Shown: positions 1-10,860 of the stretch, in pieces | Layout: each line of letters starts with the position of its first letter | Position numbering within the stretch: the stretch's first letter is position 1 | Origin: Mesorhizobium sp. GbtcB19 | GTDB taxonomy: Bacteria; Pseudomonadota; Alphaproteobacteria; Rhizobiales; Rhizobiaceae | Direction of reading: 5' to 3' | NCBI RefSeq assembly: GCF_019091085.1 | Contig: NZ_JAGXJY010000003.1 | Location: forward strand, 430,571 to 494,570 | DNA: 64,000 bases | Position numbers and translations under genes: made by a program | Notes under the pieces: generated by a model | Seen by the model: the letters and a program-made list of their open reading frames with translations, nothing else | What the model was told of the DNA's origin: nothing | Databases searched by the model: none

Positions 1-162
1 GCTGCAGGCGAGATCACCAAGGCTTTCGATGCCGAGGACCTCGCCGATTTCCTGCTGTCGTCCTGGCAGGGCGCAATGCTGCGCATGAAGGTCGAGCGCA
101 GTCCGGAACCGCTCGAGCGGTTCAAGAAAATCATCTTCAGCACCGTGTTCGGAAGGGAGTGA
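1..162 (+). CDS. TetR/AcrR-family regulator, C-terminal fragment
   Basis: The reading frame is open from the first base and ends in TGA at 160-162, giving the last 53 residues of a protein whose start lies outside the window. The tail contains SSWQGAMLRMKVERS followed by PLERFKKIIF, which is characteristic of the ligand-binding C-terminus of TetR/AcrR repressors. The HTH domain is off the edge. The next gene starts 5 bases downstream and its ribosome site lies inside this gene's final codons, so the two are probably co-transcribed and the regulator may control the dehalogenase. Family assignment is by sequence feel of the tail only. Confidence 0.65.
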   Translation, partial: AAGEITKAFDAEDLADFLLSSWQGAMLRMKVERSPEPLERFKKIIFSTVFGRE

Positions 163-167
163 TTCCG

Positions 168-1082
168 ATGAATTCGACGACAGAGAAAGTTCCGCTGCGA
201 CGTGGCGAGATCGCCGTGCTTGATTCCACGATGTCCTATCTGGAGGCCGGCACGTCCGGCCCGACCGTGCTGTTCCTGCACGGCAACCCGACCTCTTCCT
301 ACATATGGCGAAACATCATTCCGCATGTCGCGCCGTTCGGCCGCTGCATCGCGCCCGACCTGATCGGCTACGGCCAGTCGGGCAAGCCCGACATCGATTA
401 TCGCTTCTTCGATCAGGTCCGCTATCTCGACGCCTTCATCGAAGCGCTCGATCTCAAGGACCTGGTGCTCGTCGCGCAGGACTGGGGCACGGCGCTGGCA
501 TTCCATTTTGCGGCGCGGCGGCCCAGGCGCGTCCTCGGCCTCGCCTTCATGGAGTTCATTCGGCCCTTCGAGCGCTGGGAGGATTTCCACCAGCGTCCGC
601 AGGCGCGCGAATTGTTCAAGGCGCTGCGCACGCCGGGCGCCGGCGAGAAGCTGGTGCTGGAGGAGAACGTCTTCGTCGAAAAGATCCTGCCTGCTTCCAT
701 CTTGCGCAAGATGAGCGCGGAGGAGATGGACGCTTACCGTGCGCCGTTCCCGACGCCGCAGTCGCGCAAGCCGGCGCTGCGCCTGCCGCGCGAACTGCCG
801 ATCGAGAACCAGCCGGCGGATGTCGCGGCGATCAGCGAGCACGATCATCGCGCGCTGCGGCTTTCCTCCTATCCGAAGCTGCTGTTCGCCGGCGATCCAG
901 GCGCTCTGATCTCAGCACAGGCGGCAAAGGAGTTCGCGGCGGGACTGAAGAACTGCCGCTTCATCGACCTGGGTCCGGGCGCCCACTATCTGCAGGAAGA
1001 TCACCCCGATGCGATCGGCGAGGCGATCGCCGGCTGGCTGCCTCAGATCGCCAGGGCGGAAAGCGCGGCCGAGCCGGCTTGA
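168..1082 (+). CDS. haloalkane dehalogenase (alpha/beta hydrolase, HLD-II type)
   Basis: A 304-residue alpha/beta hydrolase of the usual haloalkane dehalogenase length. It hydrolyses carbon-halogen bonds to an alcohol plus halide in the cytoplasm. Visible catalytic features are the nucleophile D105 in QDWGTAL, the catalytic acid E129 in FMEFIRP and the base H273 in GAHYLQED. The halide-stabilising pair is N40 in HGNPTSS and W106. This Asp-Glu-His pentad with Asn/Trp is diagnostic of subfamily II, which includes the rhizobial DbjA and DmlA enzymes. ATG 168 was chosen over GTG 159 because the GGGAG at 155-159 is well spaced for it. The natural substrate is unknown; a role in detoxifying or using halogenated plant or soil compounds is inference. 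Confidence 0.9.
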   Translation: MNSTTEKVPLRRGEIAVLDSTMSYLEAGTSGPTVLFLHGNPTSSYIWRNIIPHVAPFGRCIAPDLIGYGQSGKPDIDYRFFDQVRYLDAFIEALDLKDLVLVAQDWGTALAFHFAARRPRRVLGLAFMEFIRPFERWEDFHQRPQARELFKALRTPGAGEKLVLEENVFVEKILPASILRKMSAEEMDAYRAPFPTPQSRKPALRLPRELPIENQPADVAAISEHDHRALRLSSYPKLLFAGDPGALISAQAAKEFAAGLKNCRFIDLGPGAHYLQEDHPDAIGEAIAGWLPQIARAESAAEPA

Positions 1083-1170
1083 GCCGGAGAGGCGGGCAAG
1101 GCCCCATGTCGACAGGCCGGCGCCACGCTGGTAGAAGCGCCGCCTGTCACACGGAACGCCTTAAAAAGAA

Positions 1171-2763
1171 ATGCCCGAAACGATACCTGAAGAGGTTGCG
1201 CGCCGCCGCACCTTCGCGATCATCGCGCACCCCGACGCCGGCAAGACGACGCTCACCGAAAAGCTGCTGCTGTTCGGCGGCGCGATCCAGCTTGCCGGCG
1301 AGGTCAAGGCCAAGAAAGACCGCATCCAGACGCGGTCCGACTGGATGAAGATCGAGCGCGAGCGCGGCATCTCGGTCGTCACCTCGGTGATGACCTTCGA
1401 ATATGACGACAACGTCTTCAACCTGCTCGACACGCCCGGCCACGAGGATTTCGCCGACGACACCTACCGCACGCTCTCGGCGGTGGATTCGGCCGTCATG
1501 GTCATCGACGCCGCCAAGGGCATCGAGCCGCGCACGCTGAAGCTGTTCGAGGTCTGCCGCCTGCGCGACATCCCGATCATCACTTTCGTCAACAAAATGG
1601 ACCGCGAGAGCCGCGACCCGTTCGAGATACTGGACGAGATCGAGCAGAAGCTGGCGCTCGACACCGCGCCGGTCACCTGGCCGATCGGCCGCGGCAAGAC
1701 GTTTTCCGGCACTTACCATCTGGCGCAGAACGCCGTGCGCCGCAGCGACGACGAGAAGGAGCGCACGCCGGTCAACGGCCCGGATTCCAACCGCGTCGCC
1801 GGGCTTTTGCCGGAAAACGAGCGCAACGACTTCATCGAGGAGTTGGAGCTCGCGCGGGAAGCTTGCCGGCCTCTTGATATTGAAGCCTTTCGCGAAGGCC
1901 ATCTGACCCCGGTCTATTTCGGCTCGGCGCTCCGCAATTACGGCGTGCGCGACCTGATCGAGGCGCTCGGCGCCTACGGCCCGCCGCCGCGCGCCCAGGA
2001 AGCCGATGAGCGCACGGTGGAGGCGACCGAGGACAAGATGACGTCCTTCGTCTTCAAGATCCAGGCCAACATGGATCCCAACCATCGCGACCGCATCGCC
2101 TTCGTCCGCGTCTGCTCTGGCAAGCTGGAGCGCGGCATGAAGGCCAAGCTCGTGCGCACCGGCAAGCCGATGAGCCTTTCGGCACCGCAGTTCTTCTTCG
2201 CCCGCACCCGCGTCACCGCCGACGAGGCTTTTGCCGGCGACGTCGTCGGCATCCCCAACCACGGCACGCTGCGCATCGGCGACACGCTGACCGAGGGCGA
2301 GGAGATCCTGTTCCGCGGCGTGCCGAACTTCGCGCCCGAAATCCTGCGCCGCGTCCGCCTCGGCGACGCCATGAAGGCCAAGAAGCTCAAGGAAGCGCTG
2401 CACCAGATGGCCGAGGAAGGCGTCGTGCAGCTGTTCTCGCCCGAGGACGGCTCGCCGGCCATCGTCGGCGTCGTCGGCGCCCTGCAGCTCGACGTGCTGA
2501 AGGAACGGCTCAACATCGAATACACGCTGCCGGTGGATTTCGAGATGTCGCGCTTCTCCGTCTGCCGCTGGATTTCGGCCGACGACAGGGCGGAAGTGCA
2601 ACGCTTCATCGAATCGCATCGCGGCGACATCGCCCGCGATCTCGACAACGATCCGGTCTTCCTCGCCCAGCACGCCTTCTCGCTGAATTACGAAGCCGAG
2701 CGCTGGAAAGCGATCCGCTTTACAGCGGTGAAGGACTATCAGGTTCGCGACAAGGCGGCGTAG
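1171..2763 (+). CDS. prfC: peptide chain release factor 3
   Basis: A 530-residue translational GTPase that recycles RF1/RF2 from the ribosome after peptide release. The G1 loop AHPDAGKT is at residues 19-26, the G3 motif DTPGH at 87-91 and the G4 motif NKMD at 141-144. The effector region ERERGISVV and an EF-Tu-like domain II follow, and the length equals the E. coli protein. It stands alone on the plus strand. The upstream ribosome site is weak (an A-rich stretch). A large palindromic repeat lies directly behind it and may act as its transcript end. Confidence 0.96.
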   Translation: MPETIPEEVARRRTFAIIAHPDAGKTTLTEKLLLFGGAIQLAGEVKAKKDRIQTRSDWMKIERERGISVVTSVMTFEYDDNVFNLLDTPGHEDFADDTYRTLSAVDSAVMVIDAAKGIEPRTLKLFEVCRLRDIPIITFVNKMDRESRDPFEILDEIEQKLALDTAPVTWPIGRGKTFSGTYHLAQNAVRRSDDEKERTPVNGPDSNRVAGLLPENERNDFIEELELAREACRPLDIEAFREGHLTPVYFGSALRNYGVRDLIEALGAYGPPPRAQEADERTVEATEDKMTSFVFKIQANMDPNHRDRIAFVRVCSGKLERGMKAKLVRTGKPMSLSAPQFFFARTRVTADEAFAGDVVGIPNHGTLRIGDTLTEGEEILFRGVPNFAPEILRRVRLGDAMKAKKLKEALHQMAEEGVVQLFSPEDGSPAIVGVVGALQLDVLKERLNIEYTLPVDFEMSRFSVCRWISADDRAEVQRFIESHRGDIARDLDNDPVFLAQHAFSLNYEAERWKAIRFTAVKDYQVRDKAA

Positions 2764-2772
2764 GCACGGCCT

Positions 2773-2920
2773 TCCCTTCTCCCCTTGTGGGAGAATGTGG
2801 ATCGGCGCGCAGCGCCGAGACGGATGAGGGGTGTTCCAGCGGAGTGAGGCGTTGGCGTTCCCTGGAACACCCCTCATCCGTCGCCTTCGGCGACACCTTC
2901 TCCCACAGGGGGAGAAGGGA
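2773..2920. repeat. Large palindromic intergenic repeat, family A copy 1
   Basis: A near-perfect inverted repeat of about 150 bases fills the gap between prfC and the VOC gene. The outer arms are TCCCTTCTCCCC at the left and GGGGAGAAGGGA at the right. The inner arms GGATGAGGGGTGTTCCAG and its complement form an 18-bp stem. A second copy lies at 6463-6617 with only scattered differences. It is likely non-coding, folds in RNA, and may end transcription from both convergent genes. Confidence 0.85.
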
Positions 2921-2929
2921 AAGTCGCGC

Positions 2930-3400
2930 TCACCCCTTCGCCGCCGCCTCCAGCTTGTCGATCTCGATCTTGCCCATCTTCATCATGGCGTCCATGACGC
3001 GGCCGGCCTTGCCCCGGTCGGGGTCTTGAAGCAGACGCGGCAGCTGCTCCGGCACGACCTGCCAGGAAACGCCGAATCTGTCCTTCAGCCACCCGCAAGG
3101 TCCTGGCTCGCCGCCACCTTCGGTAAGCCTGGTCCAGAAATGATCGACCTCGGCTTGCGTCTTGCAGTCGATCGACAGCGAGATCGCCTCGGTGAACTTG
3201 TATTGCGGTCCGCCGTTCAGCGCCAGGAACTGAACACCATCGAGCTCGAACGAGGCGACCAGCACCCGGCCTTGCTGCGGATGGCCTTCGGGCCAGCGCG
3301 TCACGCTCAGCACCTTCGAATTCTTGAAGATGGAGATGTAATGGTTCATCGCGTCTTCGGCCTGGGTGTCGAACCACAGGAAGGTGGTGATCTTCTGCAT
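2930..3400 (-). CDS. VOC-superfamily protein, PhnB / 3-demethylubiquinone methyltransferase-like
   Basis: A 156-residue vicinal-oxygen-chelate protein of the PhnB-like group, often annotated as 3-dmu-9_3-mt. Typical features are the N-terminal TTFLWFDTQAEDAMNHY, the central ALNGGPQYKFTEAISL and the late FGVSWQVVP. Despite the family name, no methyltransferase motif is present and the reaction is unknown. It is the third gene of an ArsR-SRPBCC-VOC operon on the minus strand, a common arrangement in soil proteobacteria and actinobacteria. The gap to the preceding SRPBCC gene is 33 bases, so co-transcription is likely. Confidence 0.85.
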   Translation of the reverse strand: MQKITTFLWFDTQAEDAMNHYISIFKNSKVLSVTRWPEGHPQQGRVLVASFELDGVQFLALNGGPQYKFTEAISLSIDCKTQAEVDHFWTRLTEGGGEPGPCGWLKDRFGVSWQVVPEQLPRLLQDPDRGKAGRVMDAMMKMGKIEIDKLEAAAKG

Positions 3401-3433
3401 CGTTTTCTCCTTTGGGCTTTCTTGGGGAAGGGG

Positions 3434-3964
3434 TCAGGCGGCGCCTCTGGCGGCCGCGTTTTGCAGCGACGCGAGATGGGCATCGAGCTGCGCGTAACTG
3501 TCGGCCATGCCCGAGGTCATGCCGGTGCCGAGCGCGCCGTCGCGCGCGGCCTGCGATGCGTAGAGGATCGTCTGCGTCAGCAGCGTCTTGCCGTCGACCT
3601 CGGCGAAAACCACGGTTCCAAGCGTCTCGCCGCCGGTCCAATCCTCGTCGAACAACTCGCTGGCCACGATCAGGCTCGGCCGGACGATCTCGCGGTAGGT
3701 TGCGCTCATGCCCATCGCCTGTCCGTCGCGATGACGCCACACATAGCGTGCCTTCCCATCGACCCTGAGGTCGATCTCGCACACATCCAGCCGCCAGCCC
3801 TCTGGACCATGCAGCCAGCCCTTGAGCAACTCGGGAACAGTCCAGCAATCGAACACCATCGCACGCGGCGCATTGAAGATGCGGGTTATGCGCACCTCGC
3901 GATCGCTGGGAGTTGTAACGGTCAGCGTCGCGACGGTCGGGCCTGGCAATCTCGTGGTGCTCAT
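3434..3964 (-). CDS. SRPBCC/AHSA1-family lipid-binding-fold protein
   Basis: A 176-residue START-like protein of the AHSA1 (activator of Hsp90 ATPase) group. The motif RIFNAPRAMVFDCWT near residue 30 and the segment FDEDWTGGETLGTVVF are hallmarks. These proteins form a hydrophobic cavity, but ligands are generally unknown and no enzymatic residue can be assigned. It lies between the ArsR regulator and the VOC gene on the same strand. This strongly suggests a small regulated module, perhaps for stress or xenobiotic handling. Function beyond the fold is inference. Confidence 0.85.
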   Translation of the reverse strand: MSTTRLPGPTVATLTVTTPSDREVRITRIFNAPRAMVFDCWTVPELLKGWLHGPEGWRLDVCEIDLRVDGKARYVWRHRDGQAMGMSATYREIVRPSLIVASELFDEDWTGGETLGTVVFAEVDGKTLLTQTILYASQAARDGALGTGMTSGMADSYAQLDAHLASLQNAAARGAA

Positions 3965-4081
3965 CGAAAGTCCTCTCTTGCGCTTGCTGAACCCAAGGAC
4001 GTCCGGCCAGCCGCCGGTCCGACACGACCGAAGTTTTTCTGATCAGGCCGTGTGCCATAGGCCGGATACGCCCAGCTTCGG

Positions 4082-4426
4082 CTATTGTTCCGCCTCGCCC
4101 GGGTTGTTGCTGGCCTGCAATGCGCCCAGCAAGGCGTCGAGCCGCTGGAAATTGCCTTCCCAGATCTTGCGGTAGCGCTCCAGCCACTCGGTGGCCTCGG
4201 CCAGCGGTTTCACTTCGAGCCGGCATGGCCGGCGCTGCGCATCGCGGCCGCGCGAGATCAGGCCTGCGTTCTCGAGCACCTTGAGATGTTTCGAGATCGA
4301 CGGCTGGCTCATGGCGAAAGGCTCGGCAAGTTCCATCACCGAAGCTTCGCCGTCGATCAGCCGCGCGAGAATGGCGCGCCGCGTCGGGTCGGAAAGCGCT
4401 GCAAAAGTAATGTCGAGTTGGTTCAT
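4082..4426 (-). CDS. ArsR-family transcriptional repressor
   Basis: A 114-residue winged-helix regulator. ALSDPTRRAILARL at the N-terminus and the recognition helix MSQPSISKHLKVLENAGLI are textbook ArsR features. No CxC metal site is visible, so it belongs to the metal-independent group that pairs with SRPBCC proteins. It is the first gene of a three-gene minus-strand operon. Its promoter at 4459-4487 is overlapped by a pair of inverted 18-base half-sites, consistent with autoregulation. The inducing ligand cannot be read from the sequence. Confidence 0.92.
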   Translation of the reverse strand: MNQLDITFAALSDPTRRAILARLIDGEASVMELAEPFAMSQPSISKHLKVLENAGLISRGRDAQRRPCRLEVKPLAEATEWLERYRKIWEGNFQRLDALLGALQASNNPGEAEQ

Positions 4427-4431
4427 ATTAG

Positions 4432-4463
4432 ATAGCCAATCAGTTATATTCCTAAATGGCTAT
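4432..4463. promoter_or_regulatory. Candidate ArsR operator (two inverted 18-base half-sites)
   Basis: The sequence 4432-4449 begins ATAGCCA and ends ATAT. The complement of 4446-4463 also begins ATAGCCA and ends ATAT, and the two half-sites share the central ATAT. The site sits 6 bases upstream of the ArsR start codon and overlaps the proposed -10 box, as expected for a self-repressing ArsR protein. Confidence 0.6.
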
Positions 4464-4487
4464 ATACAAATCGACATCGATGGTCAA
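4459..4487 (-). promoter_or_regulatory. Candidate sigma70 promoter of the ArsR operon
   Basis: On the minus strand TTGACC (4482-4487) is followed after 17 bases by TATAGC (4459-4464). The hexamers and spacing fit a housekeeping promoter, and the -10 lies inside the inverted-repeat operator. Confidence 0.5.
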
Positions 4488-4610
4488 CCAGCTTCCTGGC
4501 GCAGTGCAAAATGGTGGTCATGCCGGACCATGGCCGCTATAACCGCTGCCGACTAAAATTTGAGCGCCGCCCGCCGCGCGCCGGCGCGGCCAGCCAGCAA
4601 GGACAATTCG

Positions 4611-6455
4611 ATGCCCGCCTATCGTTCCCGCACCACCACCCATGGCCGCAACATGGCCGGCGCCCGCGGCCTGTGGCGCGCCACCGGCATGAAGGATTCG
4701 GATTTCGGCAAGCCGATCATCGCGGTGGTCAATTCCTTCACCCAGTTCGTGCCGGGCCACGTGCATCTGAAGGACCTCGGCCAGTTGGTCGCGCGCGAGA
4801 TCGAGAAGGCCGGCGGCGTCGCCAAGGAATTCAACACCATCGCCGTCGATGACGGCATCGCCATGGGCCATGACGGCATGCTCTATTCGCTGCCGTCGCG
4901 CGAGCTGATCGCCGATTCCGTCGAGTACATGGTCAACGCGCATTGCGCCGACGCCATGGTCTGCATCTCCAATTGCGACAAGATCACTCCCGGCATGCTG
5001 ATGGCGTCGCTGCGTCTCAACATCCCGACCGTCTTCGTCTCCGGCGGCCCGATGGAGGCCGGCAAGGTGGTGCTGGCCGGCAAGGCGCAGGCGCTCGATC
5101 TGGTCGACGCCATGGTCGCGGCCGCCGACGACAAGATCTCCGACGAGGATGTCAAGGTCATCGAGCGCTCGGCCTGCCCGACCTGCGGCTCGTGTTCCGG
5201 CATGTTCACCGCCAATTCCATGAACTGCCTGACCGAGGCGCTCGGCCTGTCGCTGCCGGGTAACGGTTCGACGTTGGCCACCCATGCCGATCGCAAGCGC
5301 CTGTTTGTCGAGGCCGGCCATCTCGTCGTCGATCTCGCCCAGCGCTATTACGAGCAGGAAGACGAAAGCGCCTTGCCGCGCAGCATCGCTTCGAAGGGCG
5401 CCTTCGAGAACGCCATGGCCCTCGACATCGCCATGGGCGGCTCGACCAACACGGTGCTGCACATCCTCGCCGCCGCGCACGAGGGCGAGGTCGACTTCAC
5501 CATGGAAGATATCGACCGTCTGTCGCGCAAGGTGCCGGTGCTGTGCAAGGTGGCGCCCGCCAAGTCCGACGTGCACATGGAGGACGTCCATCGCGCCGGC
5601 GGCATCATGGCCATCCTCGGCCAGCTCGACGCCGCCGGCCTGATCAACCGCGACCTGCCGACAGTGCACACCGCCACCCTCGGCGAAGCGCTCGACCATT
5701 GGGATATCTCGCGCAGCTCGGCCGAGAATGTCCGCGAGTTCTTCCTCGCCGCGCCCGGCGGCGTGCCGACCCAGGTCGCCTTCAGCCAGGATCGCCGCTG
5801 GGACGAACTCGACACGAACCGCGAGACGGGCGTCATCCGCTCGGCAAAGACGCCGTTCTCGAAGGACGGCGGCCTTGCGGTGCTGAAAGGCAATCTGGCG
5901 CTCGACGGCTGCATCGTGAAGACCGCCGGCGTCGACGAGTCGATCCTGAAGTTCACCGGCCCGGCCCGCGTCTTCGAAAGCCAGGACGCCTCGGTGAAGG
6001 CGATCCTCGGCAACGAGATCAAGGCCGGCGACATCGTCGTCATCCGCTATGAGGGGCCGCGCGGCGGCCCGGGCATGCAGGAAATGCTCTACCCGACCAG
6101 CTACCTGAAGTCGAAGGGCCTCGGCAAAGCCTGTGCGCTGATCACCGACGGCCGCTTCTCCGGCGGCACGTCGGGCCTGTCGATCGGCCACGTCTCGCCG
6201 GAAGCCGCCGAAGGCGGCGCCATCGGCCTGGTTCAGGAAGGCGATACGATCGAGATCGACATCCCCAACCGCACCATCCGCCTCGCCATCAGCGATGCCG
6301 AACTCGACGCGCGGCGAGCTGCCATGAACGCCAAGGGCGCGGACGCCTGGAAGCCGGCGGAAAAGCGCAAGCGCAAGGTGACCACCGCGCTGCGCGCCTA
6401 CGCCGCCTTCGCCACCAGCGCCGACAAGGGCGCGGTGCGCAAAGTGCCGGAGTGA
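4611..6455 (+). CDS. ilvD: dihydroxy-acid dehydratase
   Basis: A 614-residue IlvD/Edd-family enzyme, the same length as E. coli IlvD. It converts 2,3-dihydroxy-isovalerate (and -3-methylvalerate) to the 2-oxo acids in valine, leucine and isoleucine synthesis. The Fe-S cysteines appear as C122 in [10 protein letters not shown] and C195 in CGSCSGMF; D80/D81 and the CDK lysine lie in the metal site. ATG 4611 was chosen because AAGGAC sits 7 bases before it and the protein then begins [14 protein letters not shown] as in homologues; a frame extending upstream to 4560 adds unconserved residues. It is monocistronic here. A second IlvD/Edd paralogue at 44943 is a sugar-acid dehydratase. Confidence 0.97.
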   Translation: MPAYRSRTTTHGRNMAGARGLWRATGMKDSDFGKPIIAVVNSFTQFVPGHVHLKDLGQLVAREIEKAGGVAKEFNTIAVDDGIAMGHDGMLYSLPSRELIADSVEYMVNAHCADAMVCISNCDKITPGMLMASLRLNIPTVFVSGGPMEAGKVVLAGKAQALDLVDAMVAAADDKISDEDVKVIERSACPTCGSCSGMFTANSMNCLTEALGLSLPGNGSTLATHADRKRLFVEAGHLVVDLAQRYYEQEDESALPRSIASKGAFENAMALDIAMGGSTNTVLHILAAAHEGEVDFTMEDIDRLSRKVPVLCKVAPAKSDVHMEDVHRAGGIMAILGQLDAAGLINRDLPTVHTATLGEALDHWDISRSSAENVREFFLAAPGGVPTQVAFSQDRRWDELDTNRETGVIRSAKTPFSKDGGLAVLKGNLALDGCIVKTAGVDESILKFTGPARVFESQDASVKAILGNEIKAGDIVVIRYEGPRGGPGMQEMLYPTSYLKSKGLGKACALITDGRFSGGTSGLSIGHVSPEAAEGGAIGLVQEGDTIEIDIPNRTIRLAISDAELDARRAAMNAKGADAWKPAEKRKRKVTTALRAYAAFATSADKGAVRKVPE

Positions 6456-6462
6456 GAAAGCG

Positions 6463-6617
6463 CTTCTCCTTCTCCCCTTGTGGGAGAAGGTGGATCGGCG
6501 CGCAGCGCCGAGACGGATGAGGGGTGTTCCAGCGGAGTGAGACGCTGGCGTTTCCTGGAACACCCCTCATCCGTCGCCTTCGGCGACACCTTCTCCCACA
6601 AGAAGGGGAGAAGGGGA
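6463..6617. repeat. Large palindromic intergenic repeat, family A copy 2
   Basis: This is a second copy of the element at 2773-2920, between the convergent ilvD and ABC exporter genes. It shares the inner 18-bp stem around GGATGAGGGGTGTTCCAG and the outer CTTCTCCCC arms. The right arm has a short extra segment compared with copy 1. Both copies separate convergent genes, where bidirectional termination would be useful. Confidence 0.85.
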
Positions 6618-6625
6618 GCGCCGCG

Positions 6626-8380
<1,755 letters not shown>

Positions 8381-8554
8381 CGGCCGATCCTGTGTCTGGC
8401 TGCACGAATTTCGGATTCGCCACCGGGGCGAGAGGCGGCTTATAGAGCGAGTTGCGGCGCGATGGAACCTTTCGGCCGCCGGGGAAAGAAAAGGCTGCTT
8501 CAGGCTGTCTTTTCGGCCACGATGGCTGCCGATTCTTGAAAAGGGTGACGACAG

Positions 8555-9835
8555 ATGGATTTCGACCTCATCGTGCGCGGCGGCACGCTGCCGGATGGCA
8601 GGATTGCCGATATCGGCATTGCCGGCGAGACCATTCGCGCGATCGAGCAGAAACTGCCGGACTCCGCGCCGAGCGAGATCGATGCGCGCGGCAATCTCGT
8701 GTCGCCGCCCTTCGTCGACCCGCATTTCCACATGGACGCCACGCTGTCCTACGGCATCCCGCGCATCAACGCGTCAGGCACGCTGCTCGAAGGCATCGCG
8801 CTCTGGGGCGAACTGAAGCCGCTGCTGACGCATGAGGCGGTGCGCGACCGCGCGCTCGCCTATTGCGACTGGGCTGTGTCGATGGGCCTGCTTGCCATTC
8901 GTACCCACGTCGATGTCTGCGACGACCGGTTGCTCGCGGTGGAAGCGTTGCTCGACGTCAGGAAGACCGTCGCGCCCTACATCGACCTGCAACTGGTCGC
9001 ATTCCCGCAGGACGGCCTATACCGCTCGCCGACCGCGCTGGAAAACACCGTCCGCGCGCTCGACATGGGCGTCGACATCGTCGGCGGCATCCCGCATTTC
9101 GAGCGCACCATGGCCGACGGCACCCGCTCGGTGACGGAGCTTTGCGAGATCGCCGCCAAGCGCGGCCTGATGGTCGACATGCATTGCGACGAGACCGATG
9201 ACCCGCTGTCGCGCCATATCGAGCAGCTCGCCTATGAAACGCAGCGGCTCGGCCTGCAGGGCAGGGTGGCCGGCTCGCATCTGACGTCGATGCATTCGAT
9301 GGACAATTACTACGTCTCGAAGCTGTTGCCGCTGATCGCGGAGGCCGGCGTCTCGGCCATCCCCAACCCGCTGATCAACATCATGCTGCAGGGGCGCCAC
9401 GACACCTTCCCGAAGCGGCGCGGCCTGACCCGGGTGAAGGAGATGCTGGCGCTCGGCATCCGCGTCGGCTGGGGCCAGGATTGCGTGCTCGACCCCTGGT
9501 ATTCGCTGGGCACGGCCGACATGCTCGACGTCGCCTTCATGGGCCTGCACGTCGCGCAGATGTCGAGCCCGGCCGACATGGCGCGCTGCTTCGACATGGT
9601 CACCAACGTCAACGCCGCCATCATGGGCCTCGATCATCTCGGCCTCGCCGTCGGCAAGCGCGCCAGCCTCGTCGTGCTCGACGCCGGCAACCCGATCGAG
9701 GCCGTTCGCCTGCGCCCCGAACGTCTCTGCGTCATCGCCAGGGGCAAGGTCGTGGCCGAGCGGACCAGGCAGGAAACCAGGCTGTCGATCTCGGGGCGGC
9801 CGGCGCAGGTCAACCGGCGGCACAAGACCAGCTAG
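8555..9835 (+). CDS. codA: cytosine deaminase (amidohydrolase superfamily)
   Basis: A 426-residue amidohydrolase that deaminates cytosine to uracil and ammonia, feeding pyrimidine salvage. Every E. coli CodA active-site residue is present at a constant offset of -4: H57 and H59 (DPHFHMD), Q152 (FPQDG), H210 and E213 (MHCDE), H242 (SHLTSM) and D309 (GWGQDC). The following VLDPWYSLGTADML also matches. ATG 8555 was chosen. It is divergent from the ABC exporter. The EamA permease downstream, after an 82-base gap, could export or import a related compound, but no codB-type permease is present. Related isoguanine or creatinine deaminases have the same fold, so substrate is a strong inference. Confidence 0.88.
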   Translation: MDFDLIVRGGTLPDGRIADIGIAGETIRAIEQKLPDSAPSEIDARGNLVSPPFVDPHFHMDATLSYGIPRINASGTLLEGIALWGELKPLLTHEAVRDRALAYCDWAVSMGLLAIRTHVDVCDDRLLAVEALLDVRKTVAPYIDLQLVAFPQDGLYRSPTALENTVRALDMGVDIVGGIPHFERTMADGTRSVTELCEIAAKRGLMVDMHCDETDDPLSRHIEQLAYETQRLGLQGRVAGSHLTSMHSMDNYYVSKLLPLIAEAGVSAIPNPLINIMLQGRHDTFPKRRGLTRVKEMLALGIRVGWGQDCVLDPWYSLGTADMLDVAFMGLHVAQMSSPADMARCFDMVTNVNAAIMGLDHLGLAVGKRASLVVLDAGNPIEAVRLRPERLCVIARGKVVAERTRQETRLSISGRPAQVNRRHKTS

Positions 9836-9917
9836 AACCAGCCGAATCCCGCTGCTGGTCTCACCGATCGGCCGAATTACCCTCGTCAAACCGGCTGCTT
9901 GCGGCTAGGGAGCCGGC

Positions 9918-10841
9918 ATGGCTCAGCCCCTTGCCCGCAACTTTACGATCAGGAACGTGCTGCTGGCCGGCATCCTTCTGATGCTGGCCGGCGACTTCAT
10001 GTTCGCGCTCAACGACGCGATGGGCAAATGGCTGGTCGCCTCCTTTTCCGTCGGACAGGTGGTGCTGATCCGGTCGATCGGCGCCTTCATCGTGCTCGGC
10101 CCGATGATCGCCAACCAGGGCACGGGCAAGCTGTTTCACATGGAACGGCCGCTTCTGCAGGTCCTGCGTGTCGTCGCCACCACCACCGATACCGCGCTTT
10201 TCTACGCCGCGGTCGTCTACCTGCCGCTCGCCGACGTGATGAGCTTCTACATGGCAGGGCCGATCTACGTCGCGGCATTGTCGCACCTGCTGCTCGGCGA
10301 AAAGGTCGGCTGGCGCCGCTGGCTGGCCATCCTGGTCGGCTTCTGCGGCGTGCTGATCATCCTGAAGCCGTCCTCGGCGGCCTTCTCCATGTCTTCCGGC
10401 TTCGCGCTGGTCGGCAGCATCGCTTTCGCCTTCGCCATCATCCTGAGTCGCCTGCTGCGCGGCACCAGCGACACGACCCTGGTCACCTGGCAGACCATCG
10501 GCACGCTGCTGGTCGGCGGCGCGCTTGCCATCGGCGCCTGGCGCGCGCCGTCGGCGCTCGATTTCGGCGCCATGCTCCTGCTCGGCGTCGTCTCCTGCGC
10601 CGCCCATCTGATGATCACACGGGCGCTGAAGCTGGCGCCCGCCTCGACGCTGGCACCGCTGCATTACAGCCTGCTGCTTTGGGCGATCGTCTTCGGCCTC
10701 GCCTTCTTCGGCGACGTGCCGAGCCTGCGCATCCTGGTCGGCGCGGCCATCGTCGTGCTCGCCGGCATGTTCATCTTCCATCGCCAGAAGGTGGTGGAGA
10801 CCGAGGTGCCGCCGGAGAACGTGCCGAAGGGCGTGAACTGA
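9918..10841 (+). CDS. EamA/DMT-family permease
   Basis: A 307-residue inner-membrane protein with about ten hydrophobic helices arranged as two EamA repeats (about residues 15-145 and 160-290). Drug/metabolite transporters of this type usually export amino acids or other metabolites, and no residue here identifies a substrate. ATG 9918 gives a short charged N-terminus before the first helix. The gene lies 82 bases after codA on the same strand and converges with a phosphotransferase gene 19 bases downstream. Confidence 0.88.
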   Translation: MAQPLARNFTIRNVLLAGILLMLAGDFMFALNDAMGKWLVASFSVGQVVLIRSIGAFIVLGPMIANQGTGKLFHMERPLLQVLRVVATTTDTALFYAAVVYLPLADVMSFYMAGPIYVAALSHLLLGEKVGWRRWLAILVGFCGVLIILKPSSAAFSMSSGFALVGSIAFAFAIILSRLLRGTSDTTLVTWQTIGTLLVGGALAIGAWRAPSALDFGAMLLLGVVSCAAHLMITRALKLAPASTLAPLHYSLLLWAIVFGLAFFGDVPSLRILVGAAIVVLAGMFIFHRQKVVETEVPPENVPKGVN

Positions 10842-10860
10842 CGTCAGGATTTTTCGCCGC

